DNA of 64,000 bases from Pseudomonas sp. MWU13-2100 (GCF_023242365.1 NZ_JALLIX010000022.1:42020-106019), one strand, 5' to 3'; positions 28,860-37,455 are shown, numbered from the stretch's first letter. The notes: a model not told the origin generated them from the letters alone. Translations and numbers: made by a program.

Positions 28860-29951
28860 TCAGGCTCCGAGCATCTCCGCCACCGGCTGCTTACGCAGTT
28901 GCCCGGCCGCCTCGCGCAGCAATTCTTCGGTCGCCTCCCAGCCGAGGCAGCCATCGGTGATCGAAACGCCATAGCGCAGGTTCGCGCTCAACGGCTGGCA
29001 ACCTTCGAACAGATGACTCTCGAGCATCATCCCGACCAGCGAGCGATCACCGCGCAGGCGCTGCTCCAGCACATCGGCGAACACCGCCGGCTGGCGCAAC
29101 GGGTCCTTGCCGCTGTTGGCGTGGCTGCAATCGACCATGATCCGCGGCGCGATCGACTGTTTGGCCAGGCCGGCGCGCACCTGGGCCACGCTGTGCGCAT
29201 CGTAGTTCGGCCCGCGATGGCCGCCGCGCAGCACCAGATGGGTGTCCGGGTTGCCCTGGGTCTGGATGATCGCCGGGTGGCCCTGGCTGTCGACGCCGAA
29301 ATGCCGATGGGCGTGGGCTGCCGAACGCATGGCATCCGCGGCGATGCCGACACTGCCGTCGGTGCCGTTCTTGAACCCCACCGGCATCGGCAGGCCGCTG
29401 GCCATTTCCCGGTGGATCTGCGATTCCGTGGTCCGCGCGCCAATCGCGCCCCAGCTCAGCAGGTCATCGATATAACCGGTCGCCATGGGTTGCAGCAGTT
29501 CGCTGGCAATCGGCAGGCCCAGGCGCAGCATCTCGCGCATCAGTTCACGGGACAGGGCCAGGCCGCCGGCCATGTCGTCGCTGCCATCCAGGTGCGGGTC
29601 GTAGGCCAGGCCTTTCCAGCCCACCGTGGTCCGCGGTTTCTCGATGTAGGCGCGCATCACCAGGAGCATCTGGTCGCTGACCTCGGCCGCCAGTTCGGCC
29701 AGGCGGCCGGCGTATTCCAGGGCCGATTGCGGATCATGGATCGAGCAAGGGCCGACAATCACCAGCAGGCGCGGGTCTTCACCGTTGAGGATGGCGCGCA
29801 CGGCACGGCGGTGGCGCTCGACCTGTTCGCCGAGGCTGGCATTGAGGGGCAGGTGCTGTTTGAGTTGCAGCGTGCTGGGCAGGCGCTGGGTCAGCGGCTC
29901 GTTGGCCGATGGCCGGGCGGAGGACGGCAGAGCGCAGAGAGAAGAGTTCAT
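28860..29951 (-). CDS. 3-deoxy-7-phosphoheptulonate (DAHP) synthase, class I
   Basis: First enzyme of the shikimate pathway, condensing PEP and erythrose-4-phosphate, 363 residues. Family motifs are LLVIVGPCSIHDPQSALEYA, RAYIEKPRTTVGWKGL, GARTTESQIHREMASGLPMPVGFKNGTDG and DCSHANSGKDPLRQ, covering PEP-binding and metal ligands. Which aromatic amino acid inhibits the enzyme cannot be read safely. The 460-base leader upstream carries an aromatic leader peptide and an intrinsic terminator (see 30287-30418 and 30197-30236), indicating attenuation. Confidence 0.93.
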   Translation of the reverse strand: MNSSLCALPSSARPSANEPLTQRLPSTLQLKQHLPLNASLGEQVERHRRAVRAILNGEDPRLLVIVGPCSIHDPQSALEYAGRLAELAAEVSDQMLLVMRAYIEKPRTTVGWKGLAYDPHLDGSDDMAGGLALSRELMREMLRLGLPIASELLQPMATGYIDDLLSWGAIGARTTESQIHREMASGLPMPVGFKNGTDGSVGIAADAMRSAAHAHRHFGVDSQGHPAIIQTQGNPDTHLVLRGGHRGPNYDAHSVAQVRAGLAKQSIAPRIMVDCSHANSGKDPLRQPAVFADVLEQRLRGDRSLVGMMLESHLFEGCQPLSANLRYGVSITDGCLGWEATEELLREAAGQLRKQPVAEMLGA

Positions 29952-29996
29952 GTTCGGGCTTCCTGGGCTGGCGGCGGGTGTTTCCCGCGCGCGGCC

Positions 29997-30149
29997 CTAC
30001 TGGGGTGTTCGACAATCAGCCGGACTGGCTGTGAGTGTGTGCGTGCCACCTGTGCGTGACCGTTCGGAGGCGGCGTGCTGTCCCGAGCGGAGCTTGCTAA
30101 ATCGCCAGGCGCCGGTGATGTCGTTGCGGTAATAGAGGCTGTAGTTCAT
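29997..30149 (-). CDS. possible small ORF between attenuator and DAHP synthase
   Basis: ATG at 30149 preceded by AAGGA; 50 codons starting MNYSLYYRNDITGAWRF, ending 45 bases before the DAHP synthase start. The first part is rich in Tyr/Phe/Trp and has a good ribosome site; the second half looks random. It could be a second regulatory peptide or spurious. Confidence 0.35.
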   Translation of the reverse strand: MNYSLYYRNDITGAWRFSKLRSGQHAASERSRTGGTHTLTASPADCRTPQ

Positions 30150-30196
30150 GTCGGTATTCCTTGATTTAAAAAGTCGGTTGCAAAATGTTGGGGCCT

Positions 30197-30236
30197 GAAA
30201 AAACAAAACCCCCGGTCGGGAGGCCGACCGGGGGTT
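30197..30236 (-). terminator. intrinsic terminator (attenuator) in DAHP synthase leader
   Basis: Perfect 13-bp stem AACCCCCGGTCGG / CCGACCGGGGGTT with a four-base loop, followed on the minus strand by TTTTGTTTTTT. It lies 51 bases after the leader-peptide stop and about 245 bases before the structural gene, so it would stop transcription before the gene unless antitermination occurs. Confidence 0.85.
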
Positions 30237-30286
30237 GAGAATTCTCTGGTAGGCGACCCCTGTATTCAGTGGGCGCCGGTTGGGTG

Positions 30287-30418
30287 TCAGGCGCGCCAGT
30301 GGCTAAACCAATACCCAAAATAAAAGCTCACGCGGGTGCCGACCGTGTTCATCCGGGCAGCCGCGACCGAGCGCGAAGCGCTGGCGGTGTGGCAAAGCGG
30401 GGATTGAGTCAGGTGCAT
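30287..30418 (-). CDS. aromatic leader peptide of the DAHP synthase attenuator
   Basis: Reading frame of 43 codons with GGAG 7 bases before the ATG. The C-terminal end is SFYFGYWFSHWRA: seven aromatic residues (3 Phe, 2 Tyr, 2 Trp) in ten positions, just before the stop. Ribosome stalling there for lack of any charged aromatic tRNA would leave 30276-30284 (CCCAACCGG) free to pair with CCGGTCGG of the terminator 5' arm (7 of 8 bases). A ribosome at the stop would cover it. This is the classical attenuation logic. No experimental support is claimed. Confidence 0.8.
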   Translation of the reverse strand: MHLTQSPLCHTASASRSVAAARMNTVGTRVSFYFGYWFSHWRA

Positions 30419-30580
30419 GGTGCAACTCCGTGTGAATGTCGCCGAGCTTACTAGAGCGCGATCGCTCTGTTCAATCAGAAAATTCTATGAGGTCTGGCGA
30501 GTAGGTTCTATCGCTTAAATGCGTTAGGGGTTTATGACACACTCGACAGATATTTCCGAACGAATTCTTAGGACTGAATC

Positions 30581-31339
30581 ATGAGCGTGTTTACCCTTGC
30601 CGCTGCCCAAGCCGTCTCGATTGCCGGAGACCTGCAGGCCAATATCGGCCGACACCTGGCGTTCATGCAGCAGGCCGCGGAGCAGGGCGTGGAGTTCCTG
30701 CTGTTCCCCGAGTTGTCATTGACCGGCTATGAGCGCGGCCTCGCGGCAGGGTTGGCGATTACCCCGGACGACCCGGTACTGGCGCCGTTGCGCGAACTGG
30801 CCCGGGAACTGAAGCTGGTGACCGTGGTGGGCATGCCGATACGCCTGTCCGCCAACGGCCCGGTGCTGATCGGAGCGCTGACATTCGGTGCCGACGGCTC
30901 CTTGCAGGTGTACAGCAAGCAGCATCTGCACGACGGTGAAGAAGTCGCGTTTACCCCCGGAAACGGCGGCGAGCCATTGACAATTGCCGATGAGCGAATT
31001 GCTCTGGCGGTTTGCGCTGACTTTTCCCACGCCAGTCATCCGCTACGGGCTGCGCAATCTAGGGCTAATCTTTATGCCGCCAGTGTGTTGATCACTGAGA
31101 ACGGTTATGGACCCGATACGGCCTTGTTACAGGGCTATGCCCGGGACCACGGCATGGCGGTGCTGATGGCCAATCATGGCGGTCTGACGGGCGGCTGGCA
31201 GTCGGCGGGGCGCACTGCGCTGTGGGCGGCCGGCGGGCAACGGGTGGTGGTGGCTGAAGGTACGGGGGATGTGTTGGTGATCGGGCGTCGTGTCGCCGGT
31301 CAATGGTCTGGGGAGGTGATGTCGGTGACGGGCTTGTGA
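30581..31339 (+). CDS. carbon-nitrogen hydrolase (nitrilase superfamily)
   Basis: Amidase/nitrilase-fold enzyme of 252 residues. The Glu-Lys-Cys catalytic set is visible: FPELSLTGY (Glu), YSKQHLHDGEE (Lys) and ALAVCADFSH (Cys). Substrate unknown; family members hydrolyse small amides. The stop overlaps the next gene start (GTGA), so it is co-translated with a GNAT acetyltransferase. Confidence 0.88.
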   Translation: MSVFTLAAAQAVSIAGDLQANIGRHLAFMQQAAEQGVEFLLFPELSLTGYERGLAAGLAITPDDPVLAPLRELARELKLVTVVGMPIRLSANGPVLIGALTFGADGSLQVYSKQHLHDGEEVAFTPGNGGEPLTIADERIALAVCADFSHASHPLRAAQSRANLYAASVLITENGYGPDTALLQGYARDHGMAVLMANHGGLTGGWQSAGRTALWAAGGQRVVVAEGTGDVLVIGRRVAGQWSGEVMSVTGL

Positions 31340-31794
31340 ACGGCTGCTGGCGTTTTCGCCCGGCACTGAACGCGGACCTGGCGTTCGCTCGGGAGCTCAC
31401 CCGCCAGAACATGATGGCTTACTACTGTGAGTACGGTTTGCTGTGGTTGGATGAGGCCTTTGACCAGGCCTGGGCCGGGCGGCAGAACGAACTGTTGTGT
31501 GATGGCGAACAGGTGCTGGGTTTTGTCAGTTTCAGTCGCGATGCCAGGGCGCTGTACATTCGCGAGTTGCAGTTGGTCGAGGCAGGTCGAGGTCAGGGGC
31601 TGGGCGGCTGGTTGATCGGACAGGCGCGGGAAATCGCCTTCAGGGAGGGGCGCCGGGAGTTGCGCCTGACCGTGTTCAAGAGCAACCCTGCCCAGCGGCT
31701 GTATTTGCGTCAGGGCTTGGCCGTGGTCGGTGAGGACGAGTGCTTTTTTCGTATGAGTCTCGTTACTTTAAAAACGCTATCTAGCAATAACTGA
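31336..31794 (+). CDS. GNAT-family N-acetyltransferase
   Basis: Acetyltransferase of 152 residues with the acetyl-CoA pyrophosphate loop near residues 89-95 (AGRGQGLG) and C-terminal NPAQRLYLRQGLAVVGEDECFFRM, standard for GNAT. The GTG start at 31336 overlaps the hydrolase stop. Substrate unknown. Confidence 0.85.
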   Translation: MNGCWRFRPALNADLAFARELTRQNMMAYYCEYGLLWLDEAFDQAWAGRQNELLCDGEQVLGFVSFSRDARALYIRELQLVEAGRGQGLGGWLIGQAREIAFREGRRELRLTVFKSNPAQRLYLRQGLAVVGEDECFFRMSLVTLKTLSSNN

Positions 31795-31862
31795 CAATAC
31801 TTTGAGAATTGTCCTATAAATCGCTGCGCGAAGTGCATACTTGGCCCTATTAAAGCCGGGAA

Positions 31863-32084
31863 TTAGTCACTCGGCTTGTCGGTGCCGGATGGGATGATTC
31901 CATCCTTCATGCCCAGCAGGACCGCGACCTTATGGGCTTCGCCACGCCGTCCCTTTTTACGCCCAGCGAGCACTTGATAGGTGGTTGCCGGGTCGACGCC
32001 ATGTTCTCGCGCAAACTCCTGAACCGATTTTCCTTGGTGTTCCAGCCAAGCCTTGGCTTGTGCGGCGGTGCGAATACCGGGCAT
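31863..32084 (-). CDS. small phage-like DNA-binding protein (Cro-like)
   Basis: Protein of 73 residues with a helix-turn-helix (SVQEFAREHGVDPATTYQVLAGRKKGRRGEAHK region). It is of the type found opposite a repressor gene in lambdoid and pyocin-like regions. It is divergent from the XRE repressor at 32148, with a palindromic operator between, so together they look like a Cro/CI switch or its remnant. No other phage gene is nearby. Confidence 0.7.
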   Translation of the reverse strand: MPGIRTAAQAKAWLEHQGKSVQEFAREHGVDPATTYQVLAGRKKGRRGEAHKVAVLLGMKDGIIPSGTDKPSD

Positions 32085-32127
32085 AGTTCAAAACCGTTCA
32101 AATGTGTTTAATGCTTGTTGAGTATAT

Positions 32128-32141
32128 CACCCTTAAGGGTG
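32128..32141. promoter_or_regulatory. palindromic operator between divergent HTH genes
   Basis: CACCCTTAAGGGTG is a perfect 14-bp palindrome ending 7 bases before the repressor ATG. Location suggests autoregulation by the XRE protein or its partner. Confidence 0.55.
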
Positions 32142-32147
32142 TTTAAA

Positions 32148-32531
32148 ATGGGATCTTACATCCAAATGAGTGGAATTGGTTCGCGATTGCGGCAAGAGAG
32201 AGAGCGGCTGGGTTTGTCGCAGAAGGCTTTTGGTGAAATCGGAGGCGTTGAGGCCAACGCGCAGGGCAAATACGAAAGCGGTGATCGCGCACCGAAGGCC
32301 GACTATTTGTCTCGTGTGGCCGCGCGGGGCGTCGATGTGCTTTACGTGCTGACCGGGCAGGCGACGCCGATGCAACTGGATAACCTCAGCCAAGTGGAAG
32401 AGAAAGTGTTGGGTAACTATCGGGTACTGCAAAAGGAGGATCAGGACGCTATCCACCGGCTGACCACCACCTTGGCTGAAACCGCCGGGCCCTATGGGTC
32501 AAACGGCCGAAGCGGCTCGGGTGATTCCTGA
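32148..32531 (+). CDS. XRE-family HTH regulator (phage repressor-like)
   Basis: Regulator of 127 residues. The N-terminal XRE helix-turn-helix is GSRLRQERERLGLSQKAFGEIGGVEANAQGKYESG. The VDVLYVLTGQ segment is typical of short Pseudomonas phage-like repressors. No LexA-type protease domain is present. Start could be 32148 or 32166 (MSGIGSR); the first has AAGGG upstream. Divergent from the Cro-like gene. Confidence 0.8.
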   Translation: MGSYIQMSGIGSRLRQERERLGLSQKAFGEIGGVEANAQGKYESGDRAPKADYLSRVAARGVDVLYVLTGQATPMQLDNLSQVEEKVLGNYRVLQKEDQDAIHRLTTTLAETAGPYGSNGRSGSGDS

Positions 32532-32682
32532 ATCGCTTCATTTCCGACGAAACGTGCTTGCCGCCCGGCAAGCGCTTATAGTGCATTGATACTCTTATGT
32601 GACGCTTGCAACTAGGTCAGGCCCGCGGTTTTTTGCTAAGGTGGTCAATAATCTGATAAGACCAAATTCGTGAGGTGTCTGC

Positions 32683-33321
32683 TTGATTAGGGTGCTAGTA
32701 GTCGATGACCATGATCTTGTGCGTACAGGCATTACGCGGATGTTGGCGGACATCGACGGTCTGCAGGTCGTGGGACAAGCTGAATCGGGAGAGGAAGCGT
32801 TGCTCAAGACGCGGGAGCTCAAACCCGATGTAGTGCTGATGGACGTCAAGATGCCTGGCATCGGCGGCCTGGAGGCTACGCGCAAATTGCTGCGCAGTCA
32901 TCCGGACATCAAGGTGGTGGCGGTGACCGTCTGTGAAGAAGACCCGTTCCCGACCCGTTTGCTGCAAGCCGGGGCGGCCGGTTACCTGACCAAGGGCGCG
33001 GGCCTGGCGGAAATGGTCCAGGCCATTCGCCTGGTGTTTTCCGGGCAGCGCTACATCAGTCCGCAGATCGCCCAGCAGTTGGCGCTCAAGTCCTTCCAGC
33101 CGGCCAGTGACTCGCCATTCGACGCCTTGTCCGAGCGCGAGATCCAGATTGCGCTGATGATCGTCGGCTGCCAGAAAGTCCAGATCATCTCCGACAAGCT
33201 GTGCCTGTCGCCGAAAACCGTGAACACCTACCGCTATCGGATTTTCGAGAAGCTTTCAGTCAGCAGCGATGTCGAGTTGACGCTCCTGGCGGTTCGCCAC
33301 GGCATGGTCGATGCCGGCTGA
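32683..33321 (+). CDS. gacA: response regulator GacA
   Basis: NarL/FixJ-type response regulator of 212 residues, partner of sensor kinase GacS, activating transcription of the Rsm small RNAs and thereby secondary metabolism. The receiver domain holds the phosphoacceptor Asp in DVVLMDVKMPG (near residue 54) and the Lys in GYLTKGAG. The C-terminal LuxR-type helix-turn-helix is LSEREIQIALMIVGCQKVQIISDKLCLSPKTVNTYRYRIFEKL. The start is TTG with GAGGTG upstream, as is usual for Pseudomonas gacA. uvrC follows after two bases. Confidence 0.96.
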   Translation: MIRVLVVDDHDLVRTGITRMLADIDGLQVVGQAESGEEALLKTRELKPDVVLMDVKMPGIGGLEATRKLLRSHPDIKVVAVTVCEEDPFPTRLLQAGAAGYLTKGAGLAEMVQAIRLVFSGQRYISPQIAQQLALKSFQPASDSPFDALSEREIQIALMIVGCQKVQIISDKLCLSPKTVNTYRYRIFEKLSVSSDVELTLLAVRHGMVDAG

Positions 33322-33323
33322 CA

Positions 33324-35147
33324 ATGACTGACCTGTTCGATTCCAGTGCCTTCCTGTCGACTTGCAGTGGCCGCCCCGGCGTCTACCGCATGTTCGATGG
33401 CGACGCACGCCTGCTTTATGTCGGCAAAGCCAAGAACCTGAAGAAGCGTCTGGCCAGTTACTTCCGCAAGACTGGCCTGGCGCCGAAGACCGCGGCATTG
33501 GTGGGGCGTATCGCCCAGGTGGAAACCACCATCACCGCCAATGAAACCGAAGCGCTGCTGCTGGAGCAGACGCTGATCAAGGAATGGCGGCCGCCTTACA
33601 ACATCCTGCTACGTGACGATAAATCCTATCCCTATGTCTTTCTCTCGGACGGCGACTACCCGCGGCTGAGCATTCACCGTGGGGCCAAGAAAGCCAAGGG
33701 CAAGTATTTCGGGCCTTACCCGAGTGCCGGGGCGATTCGTGAAAGCCTGAGCCTGCTGCAAAAGACCTTCCTGGTCCGCCAGTGCGAGGACAGCTACTAC
33801 AAGAACCGCACCCGACCCTGCCTGCAATACCAGATCAAGCGCTGCAAGGCGCCCTGTGTCGGGTTGGTGGAGCCGCAGGTGTATGCCGAGGATGTGCGCC
33901 ACTCGGTGATGTTTCTCGAAGGGCGCAGCAATGCCCTGACCGACGAATTGAACGCCGGCATGGAACAGGCGGCGAGCATCCTCGATTTCGAACGGGCGGC
34001 GGAGCTGCGCGACCAGATCTCGCTGCTGCGCCGGGTCCAGGACCAGCAGAGCATGGAAGGTGGCACCGGTGATGTCGACGTGGTCGCGGCCTTCATCAAC
34101 CCGGGCGGCGCCTGTGTGCACCTGATCAGCGTGCGTGGCGGGCGAGTGCTGGGCAGCAAGAATTTCTTCCCGCAGGTGGGTATCGAGGAGGACGTTTCCG
34201 AAGTGCTGATGGCGTTTCTCGGCCAGTACTTTATCGGCAGTCCCGAGCGCGACCTGCCGAGCGAACTGATCGTCAACGTGGTCCACGAGGATTTTCCGAC
34301 TCTGATCGCGGCCATCGATGGATTGCGCGGGCGCGAATTGGCCATCAGTCATCGGGTGCGTGGTACGCGGGCCCGCTGGCAACAGTTGGCGGTGACCAAT
34401 GCCGAACAGGCCCTGGGCGCGCGCCTGGCCGATCGTCAGCATATGGCCGCGCGCTTCGAGGCCCTGGCCGAGGTGCTGAACCTGGAAGAGCCGCCGCAGC
34501 GCCTGGAGTGTTACGACATCAGTCATTCCAGTGGTGAAGCGACGGTCGCGTCTTGCGTGGTATTTGGCCCGGAAGGCCCGATCAAGTCCGACTATCGCCG
34601 TTACAATATCGAAGGCGTCACTGCCGGCGACGACTACGCGGCGATGCACCAGGCCCTGACCCGGCGTTTCAGCAAGCTCAAGGACGGTGAGGGCAAGCTG
34701 CCGGATATCCTGCTGGTGGACGGCGGCAAGGGCCAGTTGTCCATGGCTCGCGATGTGCTCAATGAGCTGGCGGTGCCGGACCTGATCCTGCTCGGCGTGG
34801 CCAAGGGGGCGACGCGCAAGGCCGGTTTCGAAACCTTGTACCTCAACGACGCGGCTCATGAATTCACCTTGAAAGGCGATTCGCCGGCCCTGCATTTGAT
34901 CCAGCAGATTCGCGACGAAGCCCACCGTTTTGCCATTACCGGGCACCGGGCGCGGCGTGGCAAGACCCGGCGCACCTCGACCCTGGAAGGGGTGGCGGGG
35001 GTCGGGCCGAAGCGTCGTCGTGAACTATTGAAACATTTTGGTGGATTGCAGGAGCTGTCCCGTGCCAGCATCGACGAGATCGCCAAAGCACCTGGGATCA
35101 GTAAAAAGCTCGCTGAGTCGATTTATGCAAGCCTGCACAGCGAGTAG
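33324..35147 (+). CDS. uvrC: excinuclease ABC subunit C
   Basis: Nucleotide-excision repair endonuclease, 607 residues, making both incisions with UvrB. It has the GIY-YIG domain (GVYRMFDGDARLLYVGKAKNLKKRL), the Cys-rich region (TRPCLQYQIKRCKAPC), UvrB-binding UVR motif, RNase H-like C-terminal nuclease (ECYDISHSSGEATVAS) and terminal double helix-hairpin-helix. The ATG at 33324 follows the gacA stop by two bases. The gacA-uvrC order is conserved in gammaproteobacteria. Confidence 0.97.
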   Translation: MTDLFDSSAFLSTCSGRPGVYRMFDGDARLLYVGKAKNLKKRLASYFRKTGLAPKTAALVGRIAQVETTITANETEALLLEQTLIKEWRPPYNILLRDDKSYPYVFLSDGDYPRLSIHRGAKKAKGKYFGPYPSAGAIRESLSLLQKTFLVRQCEDSYYKNRTRPCLQYQIKRCKAPCVGLVEPQVYAEDVRHSVMFLEGRSNALTDELNAGMEQAASILDFERAAELRDQISLLRRVQDQQSMEGGTGDVDVVAAFINPGGACVHLISVRGGRVLGSKNFFPQVGIEEDVSEVLMAFLGQYFIGSPERDLPSELIVNVVHEDFPTLIAAIDGLRGRELAISHRVRGTRARWQQLAVTNAEQALGARLADRQHMAARFEALAEVLNLEEPPQRLECYDISHSSGEATVASCVVFGPEGPIKSDYRRYNIEGVTAGDDYAAMHQALTRRFSKLKDGEGKLPDILLVDGGKGQLSMARDVLNELAVPDLILLGVAKGATRKAGFETLYLNDAAHEFTLKGDSPALHLIQQIRDEAHRFAITGHRARRGKTRRTSTLEGVAGVGPKRRRELLKHFGGLQELSRASIDEIAKAPGISKKLAESIYASLHSE

Positions 35148-35179
35148 AATGCCTTTCAACCTCGTAGCCAGTTGTGCCG

Positions 35180-35749
35180 ATGAATATCCCTAATCTGATT
35201 ACCGTTTTACGCGTCGTACTCATTCCGATTTTCATTTTGCTGTTTTACCTGCCTTACCAGTGGAGTTACATGGCGGCCAGTTCGGTGTTTGCCTTTGCGG
35301 CGGCGACGGATTGGCTGGACGGCTACCTGGCCCGTCGCCTGGAGCAGAGCACGCCGTTCGGCGCGTTTCTCGATCCGGTGGCGGACAAACTGATGGTGGC
35401 CGTGGCGCTGGTCTTGCTGGTGCAGGAGCATGGCAACCTGTGGTTGACCTTGCCGGCGGCGGTGATCATCGGTCGTGAGATCGTGGTCTCGGCCCTGCGC
35501 GAGTGGATGGCTGAAATCGGGGAGCGGGCGCAGGTCGCCGTTTCCAACATGGGCAAATGGAAAACCGCGGCGCAGATGCTGGCGCTGGTGATTCTGCTGG
35601 CCAACCCCTCGGACTTCAGCTTCTGGGTGCTGATGGGCTACACCTTGCTGATGGCGGCGGCGGTGCTGACCCTGTGGTCGATGCTGCAGTATTTGCGGGC
35701 GGCGTGGCCGCATTTGAAGATCAATGCGGAAAATCCTGAAAAGAAATAA
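35180..35749 (+). CDS. pgsA: CDP-diacylglycerol-glycerol-3-phosphate 3-phosphatidyltransferase
   Basis: Membrane enzyme of 189 residues catalysing the committed step to phosphatidylglycerol. The CDP-alcohol phosphotransferase motif DG-AR-G-D-D is visible as TDWLDGYLARRLEQSTPFGAFLDPVADK. About four to five hydrophobic helices. The ATG at 35180 (MNIPNLIT) matches the usual start; a GTG lies two codons upstream. Confidence 0.96.
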   Translation: MNIPNLITVLRVVLIPIFILLFYLPYQWSYMAASSVFAFAAATDWLDGYLARRLEQSTPFGAFLDPVADKLMVAVALVLLVQEHGNLWLTLPAAVIIGREIVVSALREWMAEIGERAQVAVSNMGKWKTAAQMLALVILLANPSDFSFWVLMGYTLLMAAAVLTLWSMLQYLRAAWPHLKINAENPEKK

Positions 35750-35769
35750 AACTATTTTGAATCAAGGGG

Positions 35770-35797
35770 TTGACGGGGTGCGTAGATTCTATAGAAT
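35770..35797 (+). promoter_or_regulatory. promoter of tRNA-Gly
   Basis: TTGACG, 16 bases, TAGAAT, placed 15 bases before the tRNA. Confidence 0.7.
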
Positions 35798-35812
35798 GCG
35801 CATCACCAAGAC

Positions 35813-35888
<76 letters not shown>

Positions 35889-35935
35889 AATATAGCGTTT
35901 GCAGAGTGCCACTGAATTCTGCAAGCGATTGAAAA

Positions 35936-35957
35936 CAGGACCTTCGGGTCCTTTTTT
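35936..35957 (+). terminator. intrinsic terminator after tRNA-Gly
   Basis: Stem AGGACC / GGTCCT with a TTCG tetraloop followed by a six-T run. Confidence 0.85.
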
Positions 35958-36135
35958 CGTTCCGGCGGGGACCACTGAAATCCAGCACCATCCAGTGCGT
36001 TTAAGTCCCGATTTAAGTCCCGATGGGAACCTTGAATTTGGATGAGTACTGAATCGGTTTGTTGCTGGAGCAGCTTGGATTGCGAGATGAGCATTTGGCC
36101 CTGGCCCTGGCCCTGACTCTGTTCAGGAGCTCGCT

Positions 36136-36297
36136 ATGGCACTCTCGGATACCACCGTTCGGCAAGCCAGAATTACCGGCAACGATTACTCCCTCGGCGA
36201 TAAGGATGGGCTTGCGCTCAATGTGACGGCCCGTGGGGATTCCATGACCATCCGGAGTAAGCGAACAGCGAACACGCCTTCCGAGCTCCCAAATTAA
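36136..36297 (+). pseudogene. integrase N-terminal stub (P4-type tyrosine recombinase)
   Basis: The first ~35 codons read MALSDTTVRQARITGNDYSL, then GDKDGLALNVTARG, the DUF4102 N-terminal arm of P4-type integrases that use tRNA 3' ends. Homology stops there and the frame ends after 53 codons, with no catalytic domain. Its position 250 bases downstream of tRNA-Gly marks an old island insertion. Confidence 0.75.
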
Positions 36298-36592
36298 GGG
36301 CGATGGTGTCCGCATCGTCGAGTTGCGAGCCTATGGCGTCAATGTCCATGTGCATGACCCACTGGCCGATCCGGCGACGGTCATGCGTCAGTACGACTGC
36401 GCATTGAGCAGTCGGGAGCAACTGCCTGCCGGCGATGCGATGGTCGTGTCTGTGCCCCATGAGGCCTATCGGTGCACCTCATTGCAGCAGATGCGGACCA
36501 AGTTATTGCCGGGGGCATGTGTGATCGATGTCAAGGCTGTCCTGGATCGGGAGTCCTACGAGGCCGAGGGTTATCATTTCTGGCGCCTGTAA
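36298..36592 (+). pseudogene. C-terminal remnant of UDP-N-acetylhexosamine dehydrogenase
   Basis: About 97 residues starting in the VRIVELRAYGVNVHVHDPLAD region, through LPAGDAMVVSVPHEAYR and LPGACVIDVKAVLD to YHFWRL*, matching the C-terminal domain of WbpO/TviB-type UDP-sugar 6-dehydrogenases (about 425 residues). The N-terminal three quarters are absent. The end overlaps the luxR stop region on the other strand. Probably left from a surface-polysaccharide locus. Confidence 0.7.
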
Positions 36593-37374
36593 ACCGGTGG
36601 GACAACTGTCGGCATGACCAGTCCACAGGCCGCCGCAGCACTGACGGCCTGCTGGCGACTCACCGAACCCAGCTTGCGTCGGGCATTGAGCAAGTGGAAG
36701 TCGATGGTGCGCTCGGAACAGGTCAGGATATGACTGATTTCCCAGGTGGTCTTGCCGACGCTGGCCCAATACAGGCAGTCCATTTCCTTGGGCGTCAGGT
36801 CCTGGCGGGGTTGGGCAGGTGCCTGCAACTGATGGCGTATCCCGGCGAGCAGATAGGGGATGAGCATGAACAATTGATAGACGGCGGGGTTGGAAAAAAC
36901 CTCCTGTTCGGTGATCTGGGTGTCATCGAAAGCCACGCTCAGGGTTCCCCTGAGCAGCTCGTAGCGCAACGGAATGCTCAGACCGCTATGCAGGCCGTGT
37001 TGTTCGCGTTGCTGCCAAAAGTGCTGGGAGCGCCCACGGGCGCGCCGGCGCTCGCTGTCCCAGAAAAAAGGCACCAGTTCGCGTCGACAGTGCCGCAGTA
37101 TCGGGTCGATCTCGATCAGCCCGTCACCGCGATAGTGTTCCAGCCAGCGTTTGGGAAAAGTGGTGATGAGGCCGGCAAGAGGGTCGGTATCCCCGCGTGC
37201 TACTGGTCCCAGGCTGATGAGGTAGCTGCCGAAGCCGAGTTGGCGCAGCACTTTGTTGACCAGACGCTCCCAATCGCAACGGTTGGCATCTTTGGCCAGA
37301 CTCATAAAGGCGGTCAGCTGTGCGGTACGCCCGGCCTGGGTCCGGCCGCAGACGGAAGAGTTGAGTTTGTCCAT
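36574..37374 (-). CDS. LuxR-family quorum-sensing regulator
   Basis: Regulator of 266 residues with an N-terminal autoinducer-binding domain (about 25-170; conserved-type YFxxxPxxWxxxY replaced here by LITTFPKRWLEHYRGDGLIEIDPI) and a C-terminal helix-turn-helix LTPKEMDCLYWASVGKTTWEISHILTCSERTIDFHLLNARRKL. It is longer than LuxR/PhzR (about 240), with extra residues at both ends. It lies 81 bases downstream of the anthranilate synthase pair in the same direction and belongs with the LuxI-like genes across the intergenic region. Start at 37374 (MDKLNSS) is preferred; an upstream ATG at 37419 is possible. Confidence 0.88.
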   Translation of the reverse strand: MDKLNSSVCGRTQAGRTAQLTAFMSLAKDANRCDWERLVNKVLRQLGFGSYLISLGPVARGDTDPLAGLITTFPKRWLEHYRGDGLIEIDPILRHCRRELVPFFWDSERRRARGRSQHFWQQREQHGLHSGLSIPLRYELLRGTLSVAFDDTQITEQEVFSNPAVYQLFMLIPYLLAGIRHQLQAPAQPRQDLTPKEMDCLYWASVGKTTWEISHILTCSERTIDFHLLNARRKLGSVSRQQAVSAAAACGLVMPTVVPPVYRRQK

Positions 37375-37423
37375 AAACGAGTCGCTCTTGTTATAGCGGG
37401 AATGAAACAGCCGGAGCACGGAA

Positions 37424-37447
37424 CAGAAGGGGCGTGTGCCCCTTCTG
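37424..37447 (-). terminator. strong hairpin between anthranilate synthase and luxR
   Basis: Perfect 10-bp stem CAGAAGGGGC / GCCCCTTCTG with a four-base loop, 9 bases after the amidotransferase stop. There is no T tract, so it may stabilise or attenuate the transcript rather than fully terminate. Confidence 0.55.
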
Positions 37448-37455
37448 GCGGATCA

